Notes under the pieces: generated by a model
What the model was told of the DNA's origin: nothing
The model's database searches: none
What the model saw: only the letters and a program-made list of their open reading frames with translations
Translations under genes and position numbers: made by a program
Shown: piece by piece, positions 45,523 through 54,584 of the stretch
How the letters are laid out: each line of letters starts with the position of its first letter
Numbering within the stretch: position 1 is the first letter of the stretch
DNA from: Ornithinimicrobium cerasi
Lineage (GTDB): Bacteria; Actinomycetota; Actinomycetes; Actinomycetales; Dermatophilaceae
Direction of reading: 5' to 3'
Assembly (NCBI RefSeq): GCF_003702705.1
Contig: NZ_QZMN01000002.1
Coordinates: 124,001 to 188,000, forward strand
Length of the DNA: 64,000 bases

Positions 45523-46626
45523 TCAGACGCCCGCCGCCACGCGCCCGCTCCTGGGCCGGGTGAGCAGGGTCGCCAGCGCCAGCGTCGCGACGATGCCCAG
45601 CGCCGACGCCCACGGCGGGAGGTAGGCGAACGAGACGGTGCCGGCCGCGATGAGCAGCGACCACAGGTAGAGCAGGATGACGGCCCGGCGGTGGCTGTGC
45701 CCGATGTCGAGCATCCGGTGGTGCAGGTGCCCCCGGTCCGGCTTCCACGGCAGCTGGCCGGCCCGGGTGCGCCGCAGCACGGCGAGCACGATGTCGAGGA
45801 AGGGCAGCGCCAGGATGGCGACCGGGATGGCCAGGGGCAGGAAGATGGCGGTTGCCGCCGAGGCGCTCGCCAGCGAGGAGCTGGGGTCGACCGACCCGGT
45901 CATGGAGATGGTCGCCGCCGCGAGGAGCAGGCCGAGCAGGAGCGCCCCGGCGTCGCCCATGAAGAGCCGGGCGGGGTGGAAGTTGTGCGGCAGGAAGCCC
46001 AGGCAGACCCCCATGAGGGCGGCGCTGATGAACGTCGCCATCGAGAAGACGTTGGGCGGGTCGAAGTTCTGGCTGACCAGGTAGCACCAGCCGAAGAAGG
46101 CGGTCGAGGCGATGAGCACCACCCCCGCCGCCAGCCCGTCGAGCCCGTCGATGAAGTTCACCGCGTTGGTCGAGACGACGACGACGAGGATGGTCAGGGT
46201 GACCATCACCGGCTCCGGCAGGTAGGTGACGCCCCCGATCGGCAGCGAGAGCAACCGGACCCCGAAGAACGCCATCACCCCGCCGGCGATCACCTGACCG
46301 GCCATCTTGGTCATCCAGTCGAGCTCGCGGACGTCGTCGACCGCGCCGAGCAGGGTGATGATCACCGCCCCCAGCAGGACGCCATAGAGCTGGGGCGAGG
46401 ACGCGAAGAGCTGGCCGTGGTAGGGCAGCTCCCGACCCAGCACCACCGCCGCGGCGAAGCCCGCCAGCATCGCGACTCCGCCCAGCCGCGGGATCGGCAC
46501 CGTGTGCACGTCGCGGTCGCGCACCGCGGTGATCGCGCCGACCCGCAGCGCGAGGAGACGCACCAGCGGTGTGGCCAGGTAGGTCACGACCGCCGCCGTG
46601 AGCAGCACCATGAGGAACTCGCGCAT
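45523..46626 (-). CDS. Undecaprenyl-phosphate GlcNAc-1-phosphate transferase (WecA/TagO/MraY family)
   Basis: 367 residues, about eleven membrane helices. It transfers a sugar 1-phosphate from UDP-sugar to undecaprenyl phosphate to start surface polymer assembly. Family motifs: DDVRELDWMTKM, NFIDGLDGLAAG, RLFMGDAGALLLG and DRGHLHHRMLDIGHSHR. Actinobacteria usually carry it directly upstream of the atp genes, as here. The acceptor sugar (GlcNAc is typical) is by family. The 149-base gap to the atp genes holds the CRP-like site and no gene. Confidence 0.92.
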   Translation of the reverse strand: MREFLMVLLTAAVVTYLATPLVRLLALRVGAITAVRDRDVHTVPIPRLGGVAMLAGFAAAVVLGRELPYHGQLFASSPQLYGVLLGAVIITLLGAVDDVRELDWMTKMAGQVIAGGVMAFFGVRLLSLPIGGVTYLPEPVMVTLTILVVVVSTNAVNFIDGLDGLAAGVVLIASTAFFGWCYLVSQNFDPPNVFSMATFISAALMGVCLGFLPHNFHPARLFMGDAGALLLGLLLAAATISMTGSVDPSSSLASASAATAIFLPLAIPVAILALPFLDIVLAVLRRTRAGQLPWKPDRGHLHHRMLDIGHSHRRAVILLYLWSLLIAAGTVSFAYLPPWASALGIVATLALATLLTRPRSGRVAAGV

Positions 46627-46676
46627 GTGGTCTCACCCGGCCCTGGGCATACCCGGGTGTCGTCCGGTGCCCGGGT

Positions 46677-46695
46677 CTGAGCCTGTCGGGCTCAG
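46677..46695 (-). terminator. Hairpin at the glyA stop codon
   Basis: A 7-bp CTGAGCC/GGCTCAG stem with a 5-base loop includes the glyA stop codon in its upstream arm. It may end the glyA transcript; the 65-base gap to the next gene is otherwise featureless. Confidence 0.4.
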
Positions 46696-47990
46696 CGCGC
46701 CGGGGGCTCGGGGTAGGCGGGGAAGCGCGCCATCAGCTCGCCGACCTCGGCACGCACCTCGCGGGACACCGCGTGCTCCGGGTCGGTGTCACCCTCGGTG
46801 ACGGCCCGGGCGATCAGCTTGGCGACGGTCCGCATCTCCTCGGTGCCCATGCCCTGGGTGGTCAGGGAGGGGCTGCCGACGCGGATGCCGGAGGCCACGT
46901 TGGGCTTCTCCGGGTCGAACGGGATGGCGTTCTTGTTGAGCACGATGCCGGCCGCGTCGCAGCGGCCCTCCGCGTCGACACCGGTGACCCCGACGCCGCG
47001 GAGGTCGTGCAGCGAGAGGTGGGTGTCGGTGCCACCCGTGATCGGGCGGATGCCGTGCTCGCCCAGGGTCTCGGCGAGCACCCGGGCGTTGTCGATGACC
47101 TGCTGCGCGTAGGTCTGGTACTCCGGTGTCGAGCACTCCAGGAAGTTGACGGCCTTGCCGGCCACGCCGTGCATCAGCGGCCCGCCCTGCATCATCGGGA
47201 AGACGGCGCGGTCGATCTTCTTCGCGTGCTCCTCCTTGCAGACGATCGCGCCGCCGCGGGGGCCGCGCAGCACCTTGTGGGTGGTGAAGGAGACGACGTC
47301 CGCGTGCGGAACCGGGCTGGGGATCGCCTTGCCGGCGACCAGGCCGATGAAGTGCGCGGCGTCGACCCAGAAGATCGCTCCGACCTCGTCGGCGATCGCG
47401 CGGAAGCGCTCGAAGTCGATGAGCCGGGGGATGGCCGAGCCGCCCGCGAGGATGATCTTCGGCCGGTGCTCCTTGGCGAGGCGCTCGACCTGGTCGTAGT
47501 CGATGTCCTCGGTGTCCTCGGCGACGCCGTAGTGCACCGCGTCGAACCACTTCCCCGAGAAGCTGACCTTGAAGCCGTGCGTGAGGTGGCCGCCGTGGTC
47601 GAGCGACATCGCCAGCACCGTGTCACCGGGCTTGGCGAAGGCGCCGTAGACCGCGATGTTGGCGCTCGCCCCGGAGTGCGGCTGGACGTTGGCGTGGTCG
47701 GCGCCGAACAACGCCTTGGCCCGCTCGACGGCCAGGTCCTCCACCTTGTCGACCTCGGCGCACCCGCCGTAGTAGCGGGCGTGGGCGTAACCCTCGGCGT
47801 ACTTGTTCGACAGCGTCGAGCCGAGGGCGGCCAGAACGGCCGGGCTGGTCTGGTTCTCGCTGGCGATGAGCTGCAGGCCGCTGCGCTGGCGGTCGAGCTC
47901 GGAGACGAGGAGGCCGGCGATCTCGGGGTCCTGGTCCAGCAGCGCGCCGAAGTCGGGGCCGTAGTAGGTGTCGGGCGTCACAGCGGTCAT
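46692..47990 (-). CDS. glyA: Serine hydroxymethyltransferase
   Basis: 432 residues. PLP enzyme making glycine and 5,10-methylene-tetrahydrofolate from serine. Signatures: GLQLIASENQTSPAVLAALGS, YAEGYAHARYYGGC, and the PLP-lysine block VVSFTTHKVLRGPRGG. ATG 47990 is chosen over the GTG at 47999 because TACAGT ends exactly 7 bases before it, indicating a leaderless mRNA, and the GTG would lie within that promoter element. Confidence 0.96.
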   Translation of the reverse strand: MTAVTPDTYYGPDFGALLDQDPEIAGLLVSELDRQRSGLQLIASENQTSPAVLAALGSTLSNKYAEGYAHARYYGGCAEVDKVEDLAVERAKALFGADHANVQPHSGASANIAVYGAFAKPGDTVLAMSLDHGGHLTHGFKVSFSGKWFDAVHYGVAEDTEDIDYDQVERLAKEHRPKIILAGGSAIPRLIDFERFRAIADEVGAIFWVDAAHFIGLVAGKAIPSPVPHADVVSFTTHKVLRGPRGGAIVCKEEHAKKIDRAVFPMMQGGPLMHGVAGKAVNFLECSTPEYQTYAQQVIDNARVLAETLGEHGIRPITGGTDTHLSLHDLRGVGVTGVDAEGRCDAAGIVLNKNAIPFDPEKPNVASGIRVGSPSLTTQGMGTEEMRTVAKLIARAVTEGDTDPEHAVSREVRAEVGELMARFPAYPEPPAR

Positions 47991-48027
47991 GCGCCCCACT
48001 GTAGGGGGTCCGGTCGTCGCCGAGACG

Positions 48028-48957
48028 TCAGGGCGCGAGGGTGCGCACGGCGCTCGCGGGCACCGGCACGCCGCTGGGCAGGATCCCGCCGACGAGGCGG
48101 GCGTGCGTCTCCGCGGGCGGCGGTTCGTCGGCCGTCGCCTCCTGCGACTCCGCCCGCACGTCCTGCTGCGCGTCCGCCCTGGAGTCCCCCTGCGGCTCGA
48201 GCCGCACGTCCTCCTGCGCGTCCGCGCCGCCGTCCTCCTGCGGCTCCGCGCCGCCGTCCTCCTGCGGCTCCCCCTCCGGGGCCACCGGCGGCGCGTCGTG
48301 CAGGACGGTCGTGCCGAGGACGCCCCGGATCTCCTCGGGCGACAGCGCCCCGACGCGCAGGAGCACGGGCTCCTCCCCCGTGCAGTCCACGATCGTCGAG
48401 GGCAGCCCCCCGGTGCGGGGACCGTCGTCGAGATAGACGGCGACCGCCCCGCCGAGCTGGTCCATGGCCTCCTGCCCCGTCGTGGCGGCCGGCTGCCCGG
48501 TGAGGTTGGCGCTGGTGACCGCCATCGGGCCCACCTCGGTGAGCAGGGTGAGGGCGACGTCGTCGTCGGGCATCCGCAGCGCGACCGTGCCGTTCGTCTC
48601 CCCCAGGTCCCACCGCAGCGACGGCTGCGCGCGCAGCACCACGGTGAGCGGACCCGGCCAGAACTGCCGCATGAGGATCTTGGCGTACATCGGCACGTCG
48701 ATCGCCAGCCCGTCGACGGTGCGGGGGCTGGGCACGAGCACCGGCGGCGGCATCTCCCGACCCCGGTGCTTGGCCGCCAGCACCATCGCCACAGCCACCA
48801 CGTCGAAGGCGTCCGCGCCCACGCCGTACACGGTGTCCGTCGGCAGCACGACGACCTTGCCGGCGCCGACCGCCTCCGCCGCGCGGGTCATGGCGTCGCC
48901 ACGACGTGCGGGGTCGGTGCAGTCGAGCAGGCGGTCCTGCAGCGGCGAGCCGGCCAT
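48028..48957 (-). CDS. L-threonylcarbamoyladenylate synthase (Sua5/YrdC)
   Basis: 309 residues. The YrdC domain (about 1-215) makes threonylcarbamoyl-AMP for the t6A modification of tRNAs decoding ANN codons. Seen: VVLPTDTVYGVGADAF, the KHRGREMPPPVLV segment (family KxRP-type loop) and SANLTGQPA. The C-terminal 95 residues are an unusual acidic, Glu/Asp/Gln/Gly-rich tail with repeated PQEDGGA-type units. Start ATG 48957 has GGAGG upstream. It forms a cluster with prmC and prfA on the same strand. Confidence 0.9.
   Translation of the reverse strand: MAGSPLQDRLLDCTDPARRGDAMTRAAEAVGAGKVVVLPTDTVYGVGADAFDVVAVAMVLAAKHRGREMPPPVLVPSPRTVDGLAIDVPMYAKILMRQFWPGPLTVVLRAQPSLRWDLGETNGTVALRMPDDDVALTLLTEVGPMAVTSANLTGQPAATTGQEAMDQLGGAVAVYLDDGPRTGGLPSTIVDCTGEEPVLLRVGALSPEEIRGVLGTTVLHDAPPVAPEGEPQEDGGAEPQEDGGADAQEDVRLEPQGDSRADAQQDVRAESQEATADEPPPAETHARLVGGILPSGVPVPASAVRTLAP
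48170..48285 (-). repeat. Tandem repeats in the Sua5 C-terminal tail
   Basis: A 24-base unit containing GCCGCCGTCCTCCTGCGGCT is repeated in tandem near 48230-48275, with further degenerate copies toward 48170. They encode PQEDGGAE-like repeats and keep the frame. Confidence 0.65.
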
Positions 48958-49183
48958 GGGTCCTCCGGTCGGGTCCTGACGGTGCGGTGGCTGACGGTCT
49001 GCGGCCCCGGCGCTGCCGCCGGACCGGCGTGGACCAGTGTCGCACCTGCACCCCTCCGACACGTCGTCGCTGTCGGTTGCCGCAGGTCATCTAGAGTTGC
49101 GTTCCGCCGACCGCTCCTCAAGAGTGGTGCGGTAAGCCGATGGCGCACCCCGCGCCGTCGACGACACAAGGGAGAGTGACGTC

Positions 49184-49258
49184 ATGCGTGGAAGTGGACT
49201 GATCTGGACGATCGTGGGCGTGCTGCTCATCATTGCCCTGCTGATCTACATCCTCTGA
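49184..49258 (+). CDS. 24-residue single-helix membrane peptide
   Basis: MRGSGLIWTIVGVLLIIALL is followed by four more residues and a stop. Almost the whole chain is one membrane helix after a short basic/Gly N-terminus. The ATG has a GGGAGAG ribosome site 7 bases upstream. A terminator hairpin follows 15 bases past the stop, so it is a stand-alone transcription unit, which supports a real gene. Similar small hydrophobic proteins are common in actinobacteria; function unknown. It is divergent from the Sua5 gene. Confidence 0.75.
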   Translation: MRGSGLIWTIVGVLLIIALLIYIL

Positions 49259-49273
49259 TCGCCCCGCTCCGAG

Positions 49274-49309
49274 CGACGGCCCTCCTCCCTCCGGGGACGG
49301 GGGCCGTCG
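49274..49309 (+). terminator. Terminator of the small membrane peptide gene
   Basis: A 9-bp CGACGGCCC/GGGCCGTCG stem (49274-49282 with 49301-49309) with an 18-base loop lies just past the stop. prmC, convergent, ends at 49328, so it could serve both. Confidence 0.65.
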
Positions 49310-49327
49310 TGACTCCCGGGCAGGACG

Positions 49328-50203
49328 TCAGGGGCGGCCGGCCCGGACCGCCCTCGTCACCCGGGGCAGCCCCGCCAGGTCCCGGTGGTCCTCGACGCTC
49401 GCCCAGTCCCCTGTCGCCATGAGCGTGGCCGGCAGGGTCCGGCCCTGCACGTCGGCGTGCTCCATCAGCAGGACGCCGCCGGTCCGCAGCAGGTCCGCCG
49501 CCCGGGCCGCCACCTCGCGAGGGATGTCCAGCCCGTCCTCGCCGCCGCCGTAGAGCGCCAGCTCCGGGTCGTGCTCGCGCACCTCGACGTCGACGGGCAC
49601 CGCACCGGGGGGGATGTAGGGGGGGTTGCTCGTCACCACGTGCACCTCCCCCGCCCAGTCACCGAACGACTCCTGCGCCGGTCCCAGCCGCAGGTCGACG
49701 CCGAGCCCGGTGGAGCGGACGTTCGCGGCGGCATACCGGTGCGCCTCCACCGAGAGCTCGACGGCCCCGACCCGGCTGTCGGGGCGGCGCGAGGCGAGCG
49801 CGAGGGCGACCGCGCCCGAGCCGGTGCACAGGTCGACGACCGTCGGCCGCTCGATCCCCTCGAGCGCGGAGAGCGCCAGCTCGACCATCACCTCGGTCTC
49901 GGGCCGGGGCACGAAGACCCCCGGTCCGACGGAGAGGTCGAGCCCGGCGAAGTGCGCCGTGCCGGTGAGGTGCTGCAGCGGAACCCGCGCGGCGCGGCGC
50001 GCCACCAGCCCCTGGTATGCCGTCGCCGTGGCCCCGTGCTCCCCGTCCGGCAGCGGCTCCCCGAGGAGCCGGGCGCGCCGCAGGTCCGCGAGGTCGCGCC
50101 GCAGCACGTGGGCGAGCAGCAGCTCGGCGTCGACCGCCGGGCTGGGCACCCCCGCCGCGGCGAGCCGGGCGGCTGCGGCCCGGAGCAGACGGTCGAGCGT
50201 CAC
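49328..50203 (-). CDS. prmC: Peptide chain release factor N5-glutamine methyltransferase
   Basis: 291 residues. Methylates the GGQ glutamine of release factors using SAM. An N-terminal helical domain (about 1-85) is followed by a Rossmann methyltransferase with [15 protein letters not shown] and the catalytic NPPY in [14 protein letters not shown] 50203 gives the usual length; the frame extends upstream to another GTG at 50296 but adds only low-complexity residues. It lies after prfA, its substrate gene, the common arrangement. Confidence 0.93.
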   Translation of the reverse strand: MTLDRLLRAAAARLAAAGVPSPAVDAELLLAHVLRRDLADLRRARLLGEPLPDGEHGATATAYQGLVARRAARVPLQHLTGTAHFAGLDLSVGPGVFVPRPETEVMVELALSALEGIERPTVVDLCTGSGAVALALASRRPDSRVGAVELSVEAHRYAAANVRSTGLGVDLRLGPAQESFGDWAGEVHVVTSNPPYIPPGAVPVDVEVREHDPELALYGGGEDGLDIPREVAARAADLLRTGGVLLMEHADVQGRTLPATLMATGDWASVEDHRDLAGLPRVTRAVRAGRP

Positions 50204-50333
50204 GGGCGTCCAGCCCGGGGCCGACGGTGCCGGCCGGGCCCCGTCCGGTCCTCGCCGTGGTGGATCGGTGTCGTGGGAGCGACACCGGTCCACCACGGTC
50301 CCGCCGGGCGGGTGAGGTCCGGCACGCGCCCCC

Positions 50334-51422
<1,089 letters not shown>

Positions 51423-51534
51423 GGCATACCTCCTGTGGTGCGGGCAGTGCGGGCGGTGCGGACGCCGGTCGCGACGGGGCCGGGAACGGCGAACGCCGAC
51501 CCCGCGAGCAGTCGCGGGGCCGGCGTCGGAGGAG

Positions 51535-51750
51535 CTAGTTGCCGGCCTTCTTGCCGTAACGCTCCTGGAAGCGGGCGACGCGGCCACCGGTGTCGAGGAT
51601 CTTCTGCTTGCCGGTGTAGAACGGGTGGCAGCTGGAGCAGACGTCGGCGCTGATCTTGCCGGAGGTCGCGGTGCTGCGGGTGGTGAACGACGCGCCGCAG
51701 GTGCAGGTGACCTGGGTCTCGACGTAGGCCGGGTGGATGTCCTTCTTCAT
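51535..51750 (-). CDS. rpmE: 50S ribosomal protein bL31 (zinc-binding form)
   Basis: 71 residues. Cysteines in TCTCGASF and [11 protein letters not shown] form the CXC...CXXC zinc site of the C+ (zinc-dependent) paralogue, as opposed to the C- form induced in zinc starvation. ATG 51750, GGAGAA ribosome site. It lies between rho and prfA, a common actinobacterial order. The gap 51423-51534 has no gene. Confidence 0.97.
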   Translation of the reverse strand: MKKDIHPAYVETQVTCTCGASFTTRSTATSGKISADVCSSCHPFYTGKQKILDTGGRVARFQERYGKKAGN

Positions 51751-51833
51751 GATTCTCCTTGGGTGGGATCTCCCCCGGGTCGGCAGCGCCTCGCGCGCGC
51801 CGTGAACCGGTGGGCCAGCGGTCCATTGTGCCA

Positions 51834-51866
51834 CCCCGGCGGGTCCTGACGGAAATCCCGCCGGGG
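51834..51866 (-). terminator. Hairpin downstream of rho
   Basis: A perfect 10-bp CCCCGGCGGG/CCCGCCGGGG stem (51834-51843 with 51857-51866) with a 13-base loop, beginning 27 bases past the rho stop. Confidence 0.6.
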
Positions 51867-51892
51867 GGCACTTCGGTATGACGTTCCTCGGG

Positions 51893-53953
51893 TCAGTCCT
51901 CGTCGTCGAGCTTGATGGAGCTCGTCTGCTGGACCTGCGTGAGGAACTCGTAGTTGTGCTTGGTCTTGCGCAGCCGGTCCAGGAGCAGCTCGACGGCGGC
52001 CTGCTGGTCGAGGGCGGAGAGCACCCGACGCAGCTTCCACATCACCTTGAGCTCCTCGGAGCCCATGAGGATCTCCTCGCGCCGGGTGCCGGAGGAGTTG
52101 ACGTCGACGGCCGGGAAGATGCGGCGGTTGGCCAGCCCACGGTCGAGCTTGAGCTCCATGTTGCCGGTGCCCTTGAACTCCTCGAAGATCACCTCGTCCA
52201 TCTTCGAGCCGGTCTCCACGAGCGCGGTGGCCAGGATGGTGAGCGAGCCACCGTGCTCGATGTTGCGGGCGGCGCCGAAGAACCGCTTGGGCGGGTAGAG
52301 CGCGGCGGAGTCGACACCACCGGAGAGGATCCGGCCCGAGGCGGGCGCGGCCAGGTTGTAGGCGCGGCCCAGCCGGGTGATGGAGTCGAGCAGCACGACC
52401 ACGTCACCGCCGAGCTCGACCAGTCGCTTGGCCCGCTCGATCGCCAGCTCCGCGACCGTGGTGTGGTCCTCGGCCGGACGGTCGAAGGTCGAGGAGATGA
52501 CCTCGCCCTTGACCGCGCGCTCCATGTCCGTGACCTCCTCCGGACGCTCGTCCACGAGGACGACCATGAGGTGGCACTCGGGGTTGTTCGTCACGATCGC
52601 GTTGGCCAGCGCCTGCAGGATCAGCGTCTTGCCGGCCTTGGCCGGGGCGACGAGCAGGCCACGCTGGCCCTTGCCGATCGGCGCGACGAGGTCGATGACC
52701 CGGGTGGTGAGGTTCTTCTGGTCGGTCTCCAGGCGGAGCCGCTCCTGGGGGTAGAGCGGGGTCAGCTTGGAGAAGTCCGGGCGCTTGCGAGCCTCGTCCG
52801 GCGAGCGGCCGTTGACCGAGTCGAGCCGCACCAGGGCGCTGAACTTGCCCTTGTCGCGCCGGTTGCCGGTCGAGGAGACGGTGTGCTGGTTGTCCTCCCC
52901 GTCCTTGGGCGCCTTGATGGCGCCCTGGACGGCGTCGCCCTTGCGCAGGCCGAACTTCTTGACGATGCCGATCGGCACGTAGATGTCGGTCGGCCCCGGC
53001 AGGTAGCCCGTGGTGCGGATGAAGGCGTAGGAGTCGAGCAGGTCGAGCACACCGCCGACGGGGACGAGCACGTCCTCCTCGGAGTAGGACTCCTCCTGCG
53101 GGGCAGCCTGATCGGGCGCGCCACCCATGGGGGTGCTGCGGCCACGCTTGCGATCGCGACCGCGCTGACGGCTCCGTCGGCGGCGACGGCCGCCCTCGCT
53201 GTCGTCGTCGTCCTGGTAGCCCTGGCGGTCGTTCTGCTGACCCTGGGTGTTCTGGCGGTCGTCCTGACGGCGCTCGCCCTGCTGACGGTCGCCCTGCTGA
53301 CGGTCGCCCTGACCGCGCTCGCCCTGCTGACGGTCGTCCTGACGGCCCTGGCGGTCGTTCTGCTGACGGTCGCCCTGCTGGCGGTCGTCCTGACGGCGCT
53401 CGCCCTGCTGCCGGTCGTCCTGACGGCCCTGGCGGTCGTTCTGCTGGCGGTCGTTCTGCTGGCGGTCGTCCTGACGGCGCTCGCCCTGCTGCCGGTTGTC
53501 AGCCGTGTCGGTGGTGCCGTCCTGGTCCTGCGTACGGTCCGACCGCTCCTGACGGGCGCGGGGCGCCCCGGCGTCGGAGCCTGCGCGCCGGCTGCGCCGG
53601 CCGCCCTCGCGCTGCGCCTGGGCACGGTCGAGCGCCGCCTCGAGCTGGGCGGCCCCGCCCTCCGACGAGGTCGCCGGGATGCCGTCGTCCGAGCCTCTGG
53701 GCGTCTGGTGTGCAGGGTGACGGCCGTCGGTGTCCGCCGGAGCGCCGACGCTCGCGTCGGTCGCCCGTGACGAGCGTCCCGCACGGGCGCCGACGTTCGC
53801 GCCGCCGTGCTGGCCGCGGATCGCGGAGACCAGGTCGGCCTTGCGCATCTTGGCGTCCACGGTGATGCCCATGCTGGAGGCGAGCTGCTGCAGCTCGGCC
53901 AGGCGCAGCGTGCTCAGCGAACCGGTCCTGGTCGCGTTGGTGGTATCAGTCAC
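51893..53953 (-). CDS. rho: Transcription termination factor Rho with repeat-rich N-terminal insertion
   Basis: 686 residues, about 270 longer than E. coli Rho. Residues about 15-50 are the N-terminal helical Rho_N domain ([17 protein letters not shown]). Residues about 70-270 are disordered: from about 153 to 246 they consist of Gln/Asp/Arg repeats such as [18 protein letters not shown]. The canonical core follows (RNA-binding domain with [12 protein letters not shown], then ATPase): Walker A APAKAGKT about 436, [16 protein letters not shown] and the Q/R-loop segments. GTG 53953 is supported by a GGAAGGAAAAG ribosome site. Long insertions are known in actinobacterial Rho, where they alter RNA affinity and condensate behaviour; the repeat content here is extreme. 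Confidence 0.96.
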   Translation of the reverse strand: MTDTTNATRTGSLSTLRLAELQQLASSMGITVDAKMRKADLVSAIRGQHGGANVGARAGRSSRATDASVGAPADTDGRHPAHQTPRGSDDGIPATSSEGGAAQLEAALDRAQAQREGGRRSRRAGSDAGAPRARQERSDRTQDQDGTTDTADNRQQGERRQDDRQQNDRQQNDRQGRQDDRQQGERRQDDRQQGDRQQNDRQGRQDDRQQGERGQGDRQQGDRQQGERRQDDRQNTQGQQNDRQGYQDDDDSEGGRRRRRSRQRGRDRKRGRSTPMGGAPDQAAPQEESYSEEDVLVPVGGVLDLLDSYAFIRTTGYLPGPTDIYVPIGIVKKFGLRKGDAVQGAIKAPKDGEDNQHTVSSTGNRRDKGKFSALVRLDSVNGRSPDEARKRPDFSKLTPLYPQERLRLETDQKNLTTRVIDLVAPIGKGQRGLLVAPAKAGKTLILQALANAIVTNNPECHLMVVLVDERPEEVTDMERAVKGEVISSTFDRPAEDHTTVAELAIERAKRLVELGGDVVVLLDSITRLGRAYNLAAPASGRILSGGVDSAALYPPKRFFGAARNIEHGGSLTILATALVETGSKMDEVIFEEFKGTGNMELKLDRGLANRRIFPAVDVNSSGTRREEILMGSEELKVMWKLRRVLSALDQQAAVELLLDRLRKTKHNYEFLTQVQQTSSIKLDDED
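53212..53500 (-). repeat. Coding minisatellite in rho
   Basis: About 290 bases of imperfect tandem repeats built from units encoding [17 protein letters not shown] and RQGRQDD. The frame is preserved throughout. Such arrays are prone to length change between strains. Confidence 0.85.
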
Positions 53954-54556
53954 GCGTTCTTTTCCTTCCCCCTTGGCTCCGGCCCATCGCCGAGCATGGG
54001 GTCCTGGGTTGGGTGTTCGTGGCCTGGAGAGGCACTCGAACGAGGTGAACGGCGGGGAGAGGACCTGGCTCGACAGCCACAGCCTGGATGGTGGATCAGC
54101 GAGAACGTCGAGCGACGTCACCCCGCGCCGGAACGCTTCGGAGCCGACCGATCATCCCGCCCGCTCACGAAGCGTGCTCACGATAACACGGCACCCCTGG
54201 GCAGCCGTCCCGTCCCGCCCGGTGCCCCGCCCGGCCGCCGCCCGTCCCGCCCCGCACGTGTTCCGCCGAACGGGCACGATCGCTCCGTTCCACCCCGCAC
54301 GTGTTCCGCCGAACGGGCACGATCGCTCCGTTCCTGCGACGACGCGGAGATTTTCTCGAATGTGCCCGTTGCGCGACACGTGCTCCGGGGCTGCGTGGTG
54401 GCCTGATCGACGATCCGCGACATCCGGTCCACCCCCCATCCCGCCGGGGCCCCGTCCCCGGCGGCGCGGCCTGCTCAGGCGGGGTGCACGGCGAGTCCCG
54501 GTGAGGCGGGGCCGCACGGCGCGTCCGGGTCAGGCGGGGCGCACGCCGCGTCCCCG
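53954..54556 (-). other. Repeat-containing hom-rho intergenic region
   Basis: About 600 bases without a convincing gene; the open frames here have no codon-position signal that I would trust. It holds two 42-bp direct repeats with an inverted partial copy (54250-54383) and a tandem repeat of the hom 3' end (54475-54556). The interval 53954-54249 shows nothing else. It would form the long 5' leader of rho if rho has its own promoter. Confidence 0.7.
54250..54383. repeat. Direct plus inverted repeats in the rho leader
   Basis: Two identical 42-base copies (54250-54291 and 54293-54334) each contain GCACGTGT and AACGGGCAC. A third, inverted and partial copy carries GTGCCCGTT (54362-54370) and ACACGTGC (54376-54383). 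The inverted copy can pair with either direct copy in two blocks of 8 and 9 bp, so alternative structures are possible. Confidence 0.85.
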
Positions 54557-54584
54557 TCAGGCGGGGCGCACGACGCGGCGCGCG
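54475..54584 (-). repeat. 27-bp tandem repeats duplicating the hom stop region
   Basis: The element TCAGGCGGGGCGCA starts at 54557 (over the hom stop codon) and recurs at 54530, 54502 and 54475 with increasing change, at spacings of 27, 28 and 27 bases. Each copy repeats the last codons of hom and, in two of the three, a TGA. Confidence 0.8.

Noticed and set aside
53212..53500. Repeats in rho as a CRISPR array
   Set aside because: Units are short, contiguous and in coding frame, with no unique spacers; no cas genes are near.
51878..53770. Plus-strand frame opposite rho with a long hydrophobic Ala/Leu/Val stretch
   Set aside because: The apparent membrane repeat is the complement of the Rho Gln/Asp/Arg repeat array; no start signal and no conservation expected.
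54140..54520. Several short open frames in the hom-rho gap
   Set aside because: They consist of Arg/Pro/Gly-rich translations of repeats in several frames and on both strands, without ribosome sites or recognisable families.
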